A stretch of DNA of 64,000 nucleotides, taken from contig CM067065.1 in the NCBI GenBank assembly GCA_033980235.1, positions 9,069,328-9,133,327 of the forward strand, given 5' to 3'. The notes beneath the pieces are model-generated. The model was not told the origin of the DNA. It did not search any database and saw only the letters and a program-made list of their open reading frames with translations. How positions within the stretch are numbered: position 1 is the stretch's first letter; the number at the start of each line of letters is the position of its first letter. Position numbers and translations under genes: made by a program. Below, one piece after another: positions 62,580 to 64,000 of the stretch. This DNA comes from Diadema setosum. Taxonomy: Eukaryota; Echinodermata; Echinoidea; Diadematoida; Diadematidae.

Positions 62580-63460
62580 TTCAGTCTTCTTTAAAAACAG
62601 GGTAGTCTTTTCAGAGCCAAAAGGCCTGCTTTTAAAAAGAGCCCTGTTAACATAAATATAACAATTACACATCGAAAACATATTTGCATAAATGTAAACA
62701 AAAATTATCATTAACAATGCTAGACAAAATTCATTGTAACATTATACACATGTATTTTTATTAGCAAAAGACACAAAATACACCCAACCGCACACCCACG
62801 TATCCATCCGCATGACACACATAGACTCAAAGACTTAATCGAAAGATCTAGTGCACGTCATTACTACTTTGCATTAAAATCTAGACATCCACATGATACA
62901 AACTCATGGACACGCGCACATACCTCGCTCCACTATTTTAGCAACATATACATTTACCAACCTACTCAATACACACACGCGCGCGCGCGCGCAAACACAC
63001 ACACACCCTCTTACCCACATTCACTATATTCGAGTGTATTATTCATAAAGGAAATGGGGACATACAATTTAGGTACGGCCCATATCGGTGTATCCGAATT
63101 TTTTGGAGTCACAGGGGTGTAAAAAAAAGAAACTCATTTCACGTTGCTACTGTCTGCTACCTTCAGCTGCTCTCTCCCGTAGTTAAAAATCGTCACCACG
63201 GCCTGCATCTGCTCCAGCCGTACCACTGAGTACGGTAGGTGGAGCTGTATGAAGAAGTCCTGGAACACTTCGAGGACTTCCGGTTTCGCCACGCACATGC
63301 CAAGGAGCCGCGACACACTTACGGCTGTTAGTCGCCAATCAGTGATGCTGCTTGGCGTGGACGTTGAGTACACCTTTTCAGTAGCGTTTCTACGAGATAG
63401 AACAAACGAGTTTTGCAGTTGATCTCTCTTCTCAAAGCTAGCACGTTTGGCTTCAAAGGG
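9039..63460 (-). CDS. C3: Complement C3-like gene, 3' part (21 exons, 5' end outside window)
   Basis: Thioester protein of the C3/C4/C5 family, in known members a secreted opsonin that bonds covalently to targets through an internal Cys-Gln thioester. I joined 21 exons (w1-w21, listed separately). All introns are GT..AG and all phases agree, giving 918 residues and a TAA stop. Order of parts: macroglobulin region with the PYSVVR motif (1-172), CUB first half (173-244), thioester domain (about 245-550), CUB second half (about 551-623), MG8 (624-755) and C345C (756-918). Thioester Cys269-Gln272 lies in PTGCGEQ and His382 in VIHQEM. The C345C domain separates it from alpha-2-macroglobulin and CD109. 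The promoter, signal peptide, beta chain and anaphylatoxin region are not in the window. C3 versus C4 or C5 orthology is inferred from overall resemblance to C3. Confidence 0.93.
9958..10020. repeat. A-run and (CA)n microsatellite in the last intron
   Basis: A poly-A run and interrupted CA repeats lie in the 987-bp intron between w20 and w21. On the minus strand it reads as Cys-Val codons continuous with exon w20. Confidence 0.95.
10129..10264 (-). CDS. C3: C3-like exon w20: C345C domain
   Basis: Residues 840-884 plus two bases. It encodes GNDRIGANDHRQLYLSEHCE and CDIRRRAYVFVGGKYVKY, ending TTATGEE. RQ.y.s..C....r..YvfvG is the late C345C strand region. The donor GTACGT at 10128 is chosen because its phase fits exon w21, which carries the family C terminus. 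Read past the donor, the frame runs through a (CA)n tract into a Cys-Val repeat and stops at 9939; that is taken as intron. Confidence 0.92.
10265..11498. other. Intron 19
   Basis: AT-rich intron between w19 and w20. The 10590-11060 part repeats phrases such as AATTTGTCTA, TTTCGTC and GACCAAATGAG-like words, possibly an old low-complexity repeat. No coding sequence seen. Confidence 0.6.
11499..11582 (-). CDS. C3: C3-like exon w19: C345C domain
   Basis: Residues 812-839 plus one base. It encodes AYKIQVERVTRKDGFLVIEA and TVLAPFKT. The Y..kv..v....f.vi.a.v strand pair is the core OB-like barrel of NTR/C345C domains. Acceptor TTATATTTCAG-type (TATTTCAG), donor GTAATT. The frame is open only across the exon. 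Confidence 0.9.
11650..11975 (+). mobile_element. TTAAAGGGATGGTA-family MITE, worn copy
   Basis: The GGGATGGTATAGCATTGG start, GGTTGGGCTTTT, GATACC..., AAACAGAGCATCC and GATGAAAATCGGTTTTGG blocks match the copies at 39077 and 42867 in order. The right end is unclear. Confidence 0.65.
11976..13209. other. Intron 18, unannotated part
   Basis: AT-rich. No recognised element apart from homopolymer runs. Confidence 0.5.
13210..13458. mobile_element. 249-bp MITE, copy 2
   Basis: Same family as 5671 and 14474, with ends TGAAGAGTTTGTTTGCAAAA and the inverse. Unlike the other copies it is not flanked by (TA)n; the flanks read AACAACAAC and ACTGAAC. Confidence 0.88.
13940..14017 (-). CDS. C3: C3-like exon w18: C345C domain
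   Basis: Residues 786-811 plus one base. It encodes DDCGACRQRLPVANLTRAAC then KTDGHF. The R..aC pattern sits where C3 proteins have the second C345C cysteine group. NLT is a possible N-glycosylation site. Acceptor TTTTGCTCTAG, donor GTATGT. No open frame on this strand flagged it. It was found by demanding a phase-1 exon with two cysteine groups between w17 and w19. Confidence 0.9.
14427..14760. mobile_element. 249-bp MITE between (TA)n tracts, copy 3
   Basis: The element at 14474-14722 is almost identical to copy 2, with (TA)n of about 47 bp before it and 37 bp after. A run of about 17 T follows. It lies in intron 17. Confidence 0.9.
14788..15390 (+). repeat. Three tandem ~180-bp repeats
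   Basis: Three successive units start with CCAGGAAGCA (near 14788, 14981 and 15161) and share TGCGCTGGGTTTTGGATGTA, AGTTACGTTCACACGCA, GATGATTACCTCCAC and ACAAGCTAATCGTTTATATT. The third unit ends in a divergent tail with an AAACTTCAAGTTTAGG block that mirrors one at 14875. Confidence 0.85.
15391..16240. other. Intron 17, part without recognised element
   Basis: Contains a (TG)n tract at 15930-15963, a G-run at 15831-15842 and a plus-strand AATAAA near 15745. No supported gene. Confidence 0.5.
16241..16465 (+). repeat. Tandem duplication of a ~110-bp unit
   Basis: The block from TTTTTTATTCCAGTAGATAA to ATGGATTTAGCCACCAGC occurs twice in a row (about 16243-16349 and 16352-16465) with few differences. 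It sits about 120 bp from exon w17, inside intron 17. Confidence 0.9.
16587..16676 (-). CDS. C3: C3-like exon w17: start of C345C (NTR) domain
   Basis: Residues 756-785 plus one base. It encodes NESCTVFYKPESQSQ, then APLCGDNDCVCAR. The ESC..FY run and the C....C.C cluster mark the entry to the netrin-like C345C domain, which in complement proteins contacts the convertase protease subunit. This domain is absent from alpha-2-macroglobulin. Acceptor TTTCCGCCAG, donor GTAAGG. Confidence 0.94.
16677..18061. other. Intron 16 with (CA)n/(TA)n microsatellite
   Basis: A CA tract passing into TA repeats lies at 17125-17201. The rest is AT-rich. The open frames here, including 17750-18035, show no known motif. 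Confidence 0.6.
18062..18167 (-). CDS. C3: C3-like exon w16: end of MG8
   Basis: Residues 721-755 plus one base. It encodes IPRDELLCISFKLTEENKVG and NIQPVPVQVYDYYEP. The nlqPa.v.VYDYYeP motif closes MG8 in C3 proteins. The Cys in LLCISF is the expected partner of the Cys in exon w13. Acceptor TACTTACAG, donor GTACGG. Confidence 0.95.
18500..18571 (-). CDS. C3: C3-like exon w15: MG8
   Basis: Residues 697-720, 24 codons, phase 0 at both ends. It encodes ITNSSDLIAEYEMSARSVIF then YADT, matching the family's ...v.kyE......viiYld segment. Acceptor ATGTTATAG, donor GTAAGA. The exon is short, but the phases and the flanking exons agree. Confidence 0.9.
18572..19472. other. Intron 14
   Basis: Holds a GAA-rich tract near 18820-18840 and a stretch at 18940-19260 with two related minus-strand phrases and repeated TTCACACTGT motifs. 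A similar CACACTGTGTTCACA phrase closes the window at 63948. It could be a small repeat element. Confidence 0.45.
19473..19560 (-). CDS. C3: C3-like exon w14: MG8
   Basis: Residues 667-696. It encodes HLGDEETRMSIIDVGIYSGF then APVINDLKN. The M.iiDvg..SGFaP....L stretch is the hallmark MG8 strand of A2M and complement proteins. Acceptor TACATCAAG, donor GTAAGT, phase 0 out. It lies at the low end of a 5.6-kb repeat-filled intron. Confidence 0.94.
19686..19721. repeat. (CA)n microsatellite
   Basis: Eighteen CA-type units in the intron between w13 and w14. Confidence 0.97.
20455..21301 (+). mobile_element. Hairpin-ended repeat element, copy 1
   Basis: Starts ATTATAAAATGGGTTCAAGA and ends TCCTGTGCATCATTTGTATA. 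The last 180 bp form a long hairpin whose arms read GGGTATTTACAATGTAGTGC and the inverse, with apex CACTCGGCTTCGCCTCGTG. It is followed directly by copy 2. No protein-coding capacity is seen. Confidence 0.8.
21302..21897 (+). mobile_element. Hairpin-ended repeat element, copy 2 (tandem)
   Basis: Same start, GC-rich middle (CCGGCCGGCC, GTGCGACGTGCG) and end hairpin as copy 1, but shorter in the middle. The outer part of its hairpin differs from copy 1 on both arms in a matching way. Confidence 0.8.
22107..22743. mobile_element. Palindromic element with ~43-bp inverted ends
   Basis: Ends read CTGAAAGAATACAGCTGATC... and the inverse ...GATCAGCTTTATTCTTTCAG, continuing through GTTTGTCACACGAAGCGAGG. 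Inside are a second inverted pair (GATGGCTAAGTAATTTC near 22240, inverse near 22500) and a compact hairpin at 22530-22695 with apex CACTCGCCTCTGGCTCGTG. No coding sequence. Confidence 0.8.
23061..23566. mobile_element. GACCCAAGTCC MITE, copy 1
   Basis: About 500 bp with inverted ends GAATATAAGAACGACCCAAG... and the inverse. Extra internal copies of the terminal core lie near 23266 and 23292 (GGACTTGGGTCGT) and near 23387 (inverted). Other copies: 29346 and 43028. Confidence 0.88.
23823..23845. repeat. G homopolymer
   Basis: About 20 G in a row. Such runs recur at 28243, 15831 and 33043 and are likely assembly weak points. Confidence 0.95.
24090..24425 (+). repeat. ACGGACGG repeat with GGAGGCAT hairpin end
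   Basis: Contains TTGACCTTTGACCTTTGAAC at 24183, then GACGGACGG-type repeats at 24290-24360 and the tail AAAACATAATGCCTCTGGTG...GGGCGGAGGCATAA, a small hairpin. The same architecture closes the larger copy at 57350-58320. Confidence 0.75.
24640..24920. repeat. AAAAACGCAGTATCTAC motif pair, inverted to the pair at 20.0-20.2 kb
   Basis: GTAGATACTGCGTTTTT with CTTGGGG on its inner side occurs at 24643 and 24893. The inverse (CCCCAAGGAAAAACGCAGTA) occurs near 20017 (slightly changed) and 20193. They may be ends of an older element. A G-run follows at 24910. Confidence 0.6.
25177..25307 (-). CDS. C3: C3-like exon w13: MG8 start
   Basis: Residues 624-666 plus two bases. IELSYNEEKSDEDHCPFVLN and VSASEV start the MG8 domain (the family has YN....C.pF.l.v here), ending LKHINITVCTR. 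Its Cys is expected to pair with the Cys in exon w16. Acceptor CATTCGCAG, donor GTACTT. The AG|G codon is completed by exon w14. Confidence 0.93.
25308..26717. other. Intron 12, part without recognised element
   Basis: AT-rich, with no supported coding sequence or known repeat. Confidence 0.5.
26718..26964. mobile_element. 249-bp MITE, copy 4
   Basis: Same family as 14474, with a few substitutions and slightly shortened ends (GAGTTTGTTTGCAAAAAC...TTTTGCAAACAAACTCTTCA). The right flank is TA-rich (26964-27010) and the left flank AT-rich. Confidence 0.85.
27043..27241. repeat. Inverted repeat pair GACGATGAAGACAAACAAGT
   Basis: A 26-base block at about 27048-27075 recurs inverted at about 27213-27240. 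Between them lies CCTGAGGAAGATCCGTGCAA...GTCGAAAATTTGG, a phrase of a type often seen near the 3' ends of animal retroelements. It is probably a small non-autonomous element. Confidence 0.55.
27282..29310. mobile_element. Long-terminal-inverted-repeat element, copy 1 (2.0 kb)
   Basis: The ends CAGCGTGTCCCAGAAAAATC and the inverse of ...TTTTTCTCGGACACGCTG continue as imperfect inverted arms of several hundred bp (CATACATTTTCTTTACGAGA and partners). No transposase is seen, so it is non-autonomous. A hairpin-ended element (27599-28073) sits inside. It lies in intron 12 between a TA/CA tract and a (TA)n tract. Confidence 0.8.
27599..28073 (+). mobile_element. Hairpin-ended repeat element, copy 3, hairpin deleted
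   Basis: Starts ATTATAAAATGGGTTCAAGA like the copies at 20455 and 21302. The 3' hairpin is collapsed: GTGGAGATGCAG is followed at once by CGCTACATCTCCAC, so only a short stem is left. It is nested in the element at 27282-29310. Confidence 0.8.
29311..29855. mobile_element. GACCCAAGTCC MITE, copy 2, next to (TA)n
   Basis: The MITE spans about 29346-29855 and the (TA)n tract 29311-29349. Inverted ends are longer here, starting ATATGAGTATATGAATATAA on both sides. Internal GGACTTGGGTCGTTCTTTGA is present twice (29552, 29579). It ends about 48 bp from exon w12. Confidence 0.88.
29903..29968 (-). CDS. C3: C3-like exon w12: CUB region
   Basis: Residues 602-623, 22 codons, phase 0 at both ends. It encodes VTRSIGAELTLTGRGRGVAK AN. 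The G.G.g turn followed by a strand is the usual end of the CUB domain before MG8 in C3 proteins. Acceptor TTGTGAAG, donor GTACGT. It is the shortest exon found; the call depends on phase and motif together. Confidence 0.88.
30416..30500. repeat. GA/CAGA simple repeat
   Basis: AGAG passing into CAGACAGA units, 50 bp downstream of the donor of exon w11. Confidence 0.9.
30549..30707 (-). CDS. C3: C3-like exon w11: end of thioester domain, return to CUB
   Basis: Residues 549-601, 53 codons, phase 0 at both ends. DTVVAMQALAEYSSSQPPED closes the thioester domain. IIDLTCTVDYSERER and NNWFIFTNENARVQQEED are CUB-type strands. Acceptor CGTGAGCAG, donor GTAAGT. The open frame runs on upstream through intron sequence (proline-rich, from a C/G tract near 30830), which is not part of the exon. 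Confidence 0.93.
30708..32562. other. Intron 10
   Basis: AT-rich; G-run near 30825. Near 31970 CAGTCAACCAACATCGTTTA is reminiscent of pogo/Tigger-type ends but I found no partner. No gene seen. Confidence 0.5.
32563..32777 (-). CDS. C3: C3-like exon w10: thioester domain
   Basis: Residues 477-548. It encodes DNNAAVNWDPNQQNYDKDLP, SISVETTAYALLAHVAI, ARIVLWLSNQGNYKGAF and ends VSTQ. The sveTtaYALLa and ...iv.WL..Q....G.f.STQ blocks are the last conserved barrel helices. Acceptor TGCATCACAG, donor GTTGGT after CAG. The STQ|DTVVA junction with exon w11 recreates the family motif exactly. Confidence 0.95.
33190..35413 (+). pseudogene. CR1-like LINE reverse transcriptase, split by a DNA transposon
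   Basis: The first part (about 33190-33590) reads SSPLQDIIVYNRMSEM, CYADDTQIYISFQP (RT catalytic YADD) and, after a frame break at the stop near 33413, KNLGVIFDQIMVMDNF and KSASFALY. The second part (35149-35413) continues KLGKVHLF, LDYCNSLLYNISDSQLHKLQ, then after a deletion YGERSFAHAAPTPWN. The two parts are separated by a 1.56-kb element (33591-35146). It lies in intron 9, in the opposite orientation to the C3-like gene. Confidence 0.9.
33591..35146. mobile_element. Long-terminal-inverted-repeat element, copy 2, inside a LINE
   Basis: Ends CAGGGTGTCCCAGAATAAAA... and the inverse of ...TTTTCTGGGACACGTCG, with inverted arms of at least 250 bp (CATACATTTTCTTTATGAGA and GTGCATGACTGAGTTAGAAC on both sides). 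TA is duplicated at 33589-33590 and 35147-35148, as in Tc1/mariner insertions. The middle matches copy 1 (27282) in reverse orientation. No transposase. Confidence 0.9.
35862..36045 (-). CDS. C3: C3-like exon w9: thioester domain
   Basis: Residues 416-476 plus one base. It reads SEDMTVITDSIGHAVTYLEG, then LNRNYDKAIVAYALALAGS and ATKRLRANARTDL. The Y..aI.aYALalaGs pattern is the conserved helix pair of the thioester barrel. Acceptor CTCTGACAG, donor GTAAGT. The final G joins AC of exon w10 to make Asp. Confidence 0.94.
36046..38075. other. Intron 8, part without recognised gene
   Basis: Contains a GC-richer block near 36500-36960 with CACGAATTTAAACACTTGCG and AATCGCGAA phrases (possibly an old repeat) and a C-run at 37566. 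No supported coding sequence. Confidence 0.45.
38076..38410. mobile_element. Foldback MITE, TTAA-flanked, copy 2
   Basis: 335 bp, TTAA at both ends, termini AGGGGATGGCTAGTAACCGA and the inverse. The arms pair along most of their length around a loop containing CACTGACCAGGCACGC. It is very similar to 2422-2768. Confidence 0.92.
38411..39076. other. Intron 8, stretch without recognised element
   Basis: Contains C8 and A-rich AAAAAC repeats at 38941-39002. Nothing else identified. Confidence 0.5.
39077..39470 (+). mobile_element. TTAAAGGGATGGTA-family MITE, copy 2
   Basis: Starts TTAAAGGGATGGTACAGTTG. Shares GATGAGAATTGGGCTTTT, AGTACAGAGCATACCAC, GAAAAATCGGGTTTGGA and CAGCCATTTCAAAACCAATT with the copies at 11650 and 42867. 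The right end is worn. Confidence 0.75.
39518..40780 (+). mobile_element. Tc1/mariner-superfamily transposon remnant
   Basis: Inverted ends CAAGGTGTTCCTAGAAAAAG (GTAACCG following) and the inverse of ...CGGTTACCTTATGTAGGAAC ACTCTG, with TA on both sides (39516-39517, 40781-40782). It encloses a broken transposase. Length about 1.26 kb, usual for the superfamily. It lies in intron 8. Confidence 0.88.
39730..40465 (+). pseudogene. Tc1/mariner-type DDE transposase, broken
   Basis: The best frame (39730-40005) reads FQRRLSFWRWLLGR, NLVSDETALSMDGKANTHNV, VVEYVAAGHPSEFN. The SDET..sMDG run carries the first catalytic Asp. Near 40225, in another frame, VEWHPLSPDSTPCEFFLWGY carries the second Asp in the family's EW.P.SPDltPcdfFLWG block. 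Stops and frame changes lie between. N-terminal helix-turn-helix sequence is weak. Not functional. Confidence 0.85.
40783..41690. other. Intron 8, stretch without recognised element
   Basis: AT-rich; no exon or repeat recognised. Confidence 0.5.
41841..41927 (-). CDS. C3: C3-like exon w8: thioester domain
   Basis: Residues 387-415, exactly 29 codons, phase 0 at both ends. It encodes GAVKGPVSMTAFVLISLLE followed by TRPFLEPSIS. The TAFVLIsLLE helix is highly conserved in the alpha-alpha barrel of thioester domains. Acceptor CTGCGCAG, donor GTGAAT. Two other open frames across this exon are shadows. Confidence 0.95.
42592..42751 (-). CDS. C3: C3-like exon w7: thioester domain with catalytic-type His
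   Basis: Residues 333-386, phase 0 out. It includes LTAFVVKVFSQARELTTVEW, VMWLIRQNQQQDGSFTE and NNAVIHQEMI. His382 in VIHQEM is at the place of the histidine that in C3 and C4B catalyses transfer of the thioester acyl group to hydroxyls. It lies 113 residues after the thioester Cys, close to vertebrate spacing. Acceptor TTTTCCCCTTAG, donor GTAAGT. Confidence 0.96.
43028..43484. mobile_element. GACCCAAGTCC MITE, copy 3, inside a LINE
   Basis: The inverted ends GAATATAAGAACGACCCAAT and the inverse are each slightly mutated. Internal GGACTTGGGTCGTTCTTTGA lies at 43219. It interrupts the LINE frame between FLFKIK and the zinc knuckle. Confidence 0.88.
44209..44300. repeat. TG/G-rich tract
   Basis: (TG)n followed by a G-run and GGTGGGGGCGGGGG, inside the LINE 3' region. 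Confidence 0.9.
45000..46117. other. Intron 6, stretch before the tandem array
   Basis: Contains four TGACTCGTGGGC/CTATATGACTCGTGG-type phrases at 45010-45135, a small local repeat. A (TG)n and T-run lie at 46012-46048, and CAGCGCTTTGATCAGGTC, a LINE-tail-like phrase, at 46070. No gene seen. Confidence 0.5.
46119..46262 (+). repeat. Three short palindromic repeats GTGATACGCTnnnAGCGTATCAC
   Basis: A 25-27-base near-perfect palindrome (GGTGATACGCT, AGCGTATCACC) followed by TATTGTGATTGTCAAAATCT occurs at 46119, 46174 and 46236, about 55-62 bp apart. It heads the 2-kb tandem array. A degenerate half (AGGCGTATCACCTAA or AAGCGTATCACCTAA) recurs at each later unit boundary. Confidence 0.9.
47539..47619 (+). 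pseudogene. tRNA-Leu-like sequence (CAG), array unit 1
   Basis: TGGCCGAGTGGTTAAAGGC is a good type-II D arm and A box. GTCTCAGAGAC could hold anticodon CAG. GGTTCGAACCCC is a perfect B box. The acceptor arms pair at only about three of seven positions and the T stem has a C-A mismatch, so it is a tRNA-derived pseudogene or SINE-like promoter. Confidence 0.75.
48141..48212 (+). repeat. Second tRNA-like head (A box only), unit 1
   Basis: GTCCCGTGGCCGAGTGGTTA matches a Leu/Ser-type D arm but no B box follows within tRNA distance. Sister copies at 50131 and 53072. Confidence 0.65.
49537..49609 (+). pseudogene. tRNA-Leu-like sequence (CAG), array unit 2
   Basis: Same as the unit 1 copy but without the eight-base ACTCGTGC insert in the variable arm. 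A and B boxes are intact; the acceptor stem is not. Confidence 0.75.
50131..50202 (+). repeat. Second tRNA-like head (A box only), unit 2
   Basis: Near-identical to 48141-48212. Confidence 0.65.
51552..51632 (+). pseudogene. tRNA-Leu-like sequence (TAG), array unit 3
   Basis: The anticodon position reads TAG instead of CAG (still a leucine anticodon). The B box is weakened to GGTTCGATCCTC. Confidence 0.7.
51790..52430. other. Non-repeat insert between array units 3 and 4
   Basis: Unlike the other units; contains a TG tract near 52095 and AT-rich DNA. No gene recognised. Confidence 0.6.
52465..52537 (+). pseudogene. tRNA-Leu-like sequence, array unit 4
   Basis: Reads TCGCCGAGTGGTTAAAGGCG with TCATAGA at the anticodon loop. 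The B box GGTTCGAACCCC is intact. The A box has lost its first TGG. Confidence 0.7.
53290..53371. repeat. (CA)n then (TA)n then (CATA)n microsatellite
   Basis: Compound simple repeat at the end of the array, about 200 bp below exon w6. Confidence 0.95.
53460..53540. repeat. Possible pogo/Tigger-like terminal motif pair
   Basis: GGGAGTCCACTGTA occurs at 53466 and again at 53521, the second preceded by CTTCGCTATAAC. AACGGGAGTCCACTGTA resembles ends of pogo-type elements. It lies next to exon w6. Confidence 0.4.
53573..53648 (-). CDS. C3: C3-like exon w6: thioester domain
   Basis: Residues 308-332 plus two bases. It encodes GISRMMNYRRSDGAYAAWTS, then RPGSTW split over the junction, matching the family's Y.r.DGSya.w...pgStWlTAFV run. 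The exon is only 76 bp. Acceptor ATACACAG, donor GTGAGT. The TG|G tryptophan codon is completed by exon w7 almost 11 kb away. The open plus-strand frame over the same bases is a shadow. Confidence 0.93.
53649..54976. other. Intron 5
   Basis: Near 53780-53890, GACCACCTGTCTATAATATAGCGGCC and GGTCGCCACAGACAGGTTTG (each in part) form an imperfect inverted pair, probably a small MITE. Nothing else seen. Confidence 0.5.
54977..55165 (-). CDS. C3: C3-like exon w5: thioester site
   Basis: Residues 245-307. It contains GLEGFIRLPTGCGEQTMISL, with the reactive Cys269 and Gln272 of the canonical GCGEQ motif, followed by GPTLYVSKYL and the helix ERKAYDFIAN. In the family this Cys-Gln pair forms the internal thioester that attacks hydroxyl or amino groups on targets after activation. 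Acceptor CCTAAAG, donor GTAACT. The outgoing phase (AAT G|GG) matches exon w6. Confidence 0.97.
55166..56571. other. Intron 4
   Basis: AT-rich intron between w4 and w5; no recognised repeat or gene. Confidence 0.55.
56572..56673 (-). CDS. C3: C3-like exon w4: CUB strand leading into thioester domain
   Basis: Residues 211-244 plus one base. It reads VIHHSTSKLQVSKMNVSVP and then QSIVGTETCLFNVI. The acceptor is AATTTTGCAG and the donor GTGAGT. The exon takes two bases to complete a Val codon and leaves one G, which pairs with CT of exon w5 to give Ala. The P.q.i.G.. run is where C3 proteins cross from CUB into the thioester domain. Confidence 0.9.
57300..58320 (+). repeat. TTGACCTTTGACC repeat ending in ACGGACGG and GGCAT hairpin
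   Basis: Five or more loosely repeated blocks of about 140-160 bp, each with CCTTGACCTTTGACCTTTGA, a CCAAGTTTGGTGAAA phrase and a CCCATCATAC phrase. It ends in GGACGGACGTACGTACG and the tail AAAACATAATGCCTCCGGCA. The 24090-24425 repeat has the same end. It lies in intron 3. A (TA)n, T-run and G-run are at 57306-57346. Confidence 0.85.
58855..58885 (+). repeat. Short TTAGGG-like interstitial repeat
   Basis: GGATTAGGATTAGGGTTAGG GTT: three to four telomere-type units. A related GATTAGGGTTAAAGG lies at 58809. Too short to mean a former chromosome end. Confidence 0.7.
59551..59665 (-). CDS. C3: C3-like exon w3: start of CUB region
   Basis: Residues 173-210 plus one base. It begins AKGMTMKKSTSWTFNPSQ and ends PEIPAID. 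It follows a long T tract plus CAG and ends at GTATGT. Phase is 0 in and 1 out (GAC G|). In C3 proteins this stretch forms the first CUB strands ahead of the thioester domain. Conservation is modest and the assignment rests on position and phase as well as sequence. Confidence 0.87.
60095..61125. repeat. GCGTTTATCAAC repeat element, ~1 kb
   Basis: GCTGCGTTTATCAACTTT opens the block and AGTTGATAAACGCACCCTAA closes it. Inside are tandem GCCCTTTCGATA-type units (60134-60200, 60255-60310) and at least three copies of AACAGCTTTGCGTTTATCAA paired with TGGATAACCTGTTTCTGCCG. GTTGATAAACGCA occurs four or more times. It looks like several nested or tandem copies of one inverted-repeat element. Intron 2. 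Confidence 0.8.
61126..61773. other. Intron 2, remainder
   Basis: Near 61557 CCTGCGACAGTTGCTCCTGC resembles GCAGGAGCAATTGTCGCAGG near 58918 in inverse, so an old dispersed repeat is likely. No coding sequence. Confidence 0.5.
61774..61989 (-). CDS. C3: C3-like exon w2: macroglobulin (MG7-type) segment
   Basis: Residues 101-172, phase 0 in and 0 out, 72 codons. It contains DGLCAGSG, then TTFTILPINVGEHPIRVEA and DAVEKKLRVV, matching the family pattern in which a beta-rich domain ends in a D..ek.LrVv strand just before the CUB region. The acceptor is TTTCCAAG and the donor GTATGT. An open frame on the opposite strand over the same bases is a shadow. Confidence 0.93.
61990..63160. other. Intron 1 with (TTTA)n and CA/CG tracts
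   Basis: (TTTA)n at 62532-62582 and CACACGCGCGCGCGCG at 62977-63004. No exon is needed here by phase (w1 ends and w2 begins in phase 0) and none was seen. Confidence 0.7.
63161..63460 (-). CDS. C3: C3-like exon w1: macroglobulin (A2M) segment
   Basis: Residues 1-100. It reads from PFEAKRASFEK through SSITDWRLTAVSVSR, CVAKPEVLEVFQDFF and LPYSVVRLEQ to FNYGREQLK, the signature block of the A2M family. The start follows a strong acceptor (about 14 T, then AG). A weaker acceptor at 63390 would shorten the exon by 71 bases and change the entry phase. The donor is GTAGCA. Phase is 0 in and 0 out. The FPExW motif usual just before this block in C3 proteins is not obvious, so the first 30 residues are the least certain part. 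Confidence 0.88.
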
Positions 63461-64000
63461 CTAAAAAAAAAAAAAATCATCTTTCACCAATTCAATTTTG
63501 CTAGCAATATATCGAAAACCCTATAGCAAGAAACAACTGTCTGGCTAAAGCGATGAGCTATTGTATTATTTTGAGATCAAATCTGTTGAATAATAAGAGT
63601 CGGCAATCCGACTTTTATTCTTGAGACGTCCTTCCTGCTCAGCAATGGGTATGCAGGGCCACATAATAGTCTCTTCGTCTCCTTTTCCATCTAAGGTCCT
63701 GGTCACAGACAAGCAATGACTGGAAAATCTCCAGCTTTGCAAATATGATGCGAAAAAACAAAACAAAATAAAACAACAACAACAACAACAACAACAAAAG
63801 CAAAACTATTGGTGATTAGGCAACTGCTTGCAAAACCATTCACAAATAATTGGAAATTGGTCGACATTCACTTGGTCCCTATGTGAAGACCACTAAAAAT
63901 TGGTCGCGTATTGTTATAGTGCTCAAATTAAACACTGTTAAGGTATTTCACACTGTGTTCACAATCTATGTGCCATGATGTCGTCACACTGTGGTTCGCC
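63461..64000. other. Intron upstream of w1
   Basis: Contains (CAA)n at 63772-63797. A minus-strand frame at 63566-63766 (with DEETIMWP) could hide part of another exon, but no splice sites in the right phase were found, so it is left uncalled. Confidence 0.5.

Noticed and set aside
63566..63766. Additional upstream C3-like exon (frame with DEETIMWP)
   Set aside because: Slight likeness to the FPETWLW region, but no acceptor and donor in a phase fitting w1.

Overview
The window is eukaryotic, AT-rich, intron-rich and full of transposons. Its only host gene is the 3' part of a complement C3-like gene on the minus strand, from 63460 down to a stop at 9039. I rebuilt 21 exons by hand; every one of the 20 introns has GT..AG ends and every exon-exon phase matches. 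They join into one 918-residue open frame covering the end of the alpha-chain macroglobulin region, CUB, the thioester domain (GCGEQ in exon w5, catalytic-type His in exon w7), MG8 and a cysteine-rich C345C/NTR domain ending in -GCHG. The 5' half (beta chain, anaphylatoxin region) lies beyond position 64000. The C345C domain argues for the C3/C4/C5 branch rather than alpha-2-macroglobulin or CD109. Small exons, large repeat-filled introns and the mix of CR1-like LINEs, TA- and TTAA-type MITEs and tRNA-like repeats suggest a marine invertebrate, perhaps an echinoderm or other non-vertebrate deuterostome; this is inference.

Layout. 1-1640: 5'-incomplete, decayed CR1/L2-type LINE. 1641-9038: region downstream of the C3-like gene, with a TTAA-flanked foldback MITE, a cluster of short terminal-repeat motifs (2788-4610) and a MITE set between (TA)n tracts. 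9039-19560: exons w21-w14 (C345C and MG8). 19561-25176: an intron with two tandem hairpin-bearing elements, a palindromic element and a MITE. 25177-36045: exons w13-w9 with two long-terminal-inverted-repeat elements, one sitting inside a LINE. 36046-42751: exons w8-w7, a decayed Tc1/mariner-like transposon and MITEs. 42752-53572: the largest intron (10.8 kb), holding a three-deep nest of transposons and a tandem array of 2-kb units, each with tRNA-Leu-like sequences. 53573-63460: exons w6-w1, with a repeat carrying seven TGACCTTTGACC-type motifs in one intron and a 1-kb GCGTTTATCAAC repeat in another.

The non-C3 coding remnants (LINE reverse transcriptases, one transposase) are all broken. 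No functional tRNA, rRNA, CRISPR array or prokaryotic feature was seen. The most interesting points are the fully phased C3-like gene with its His-type thioester site, arm-covarying hairpins in a repeat family, a stem-loop design shared by two different palindromic elements, the nested insertions that can be dated relative to each other, and the tRNA-bearing satellite-like array inside a complement intron.
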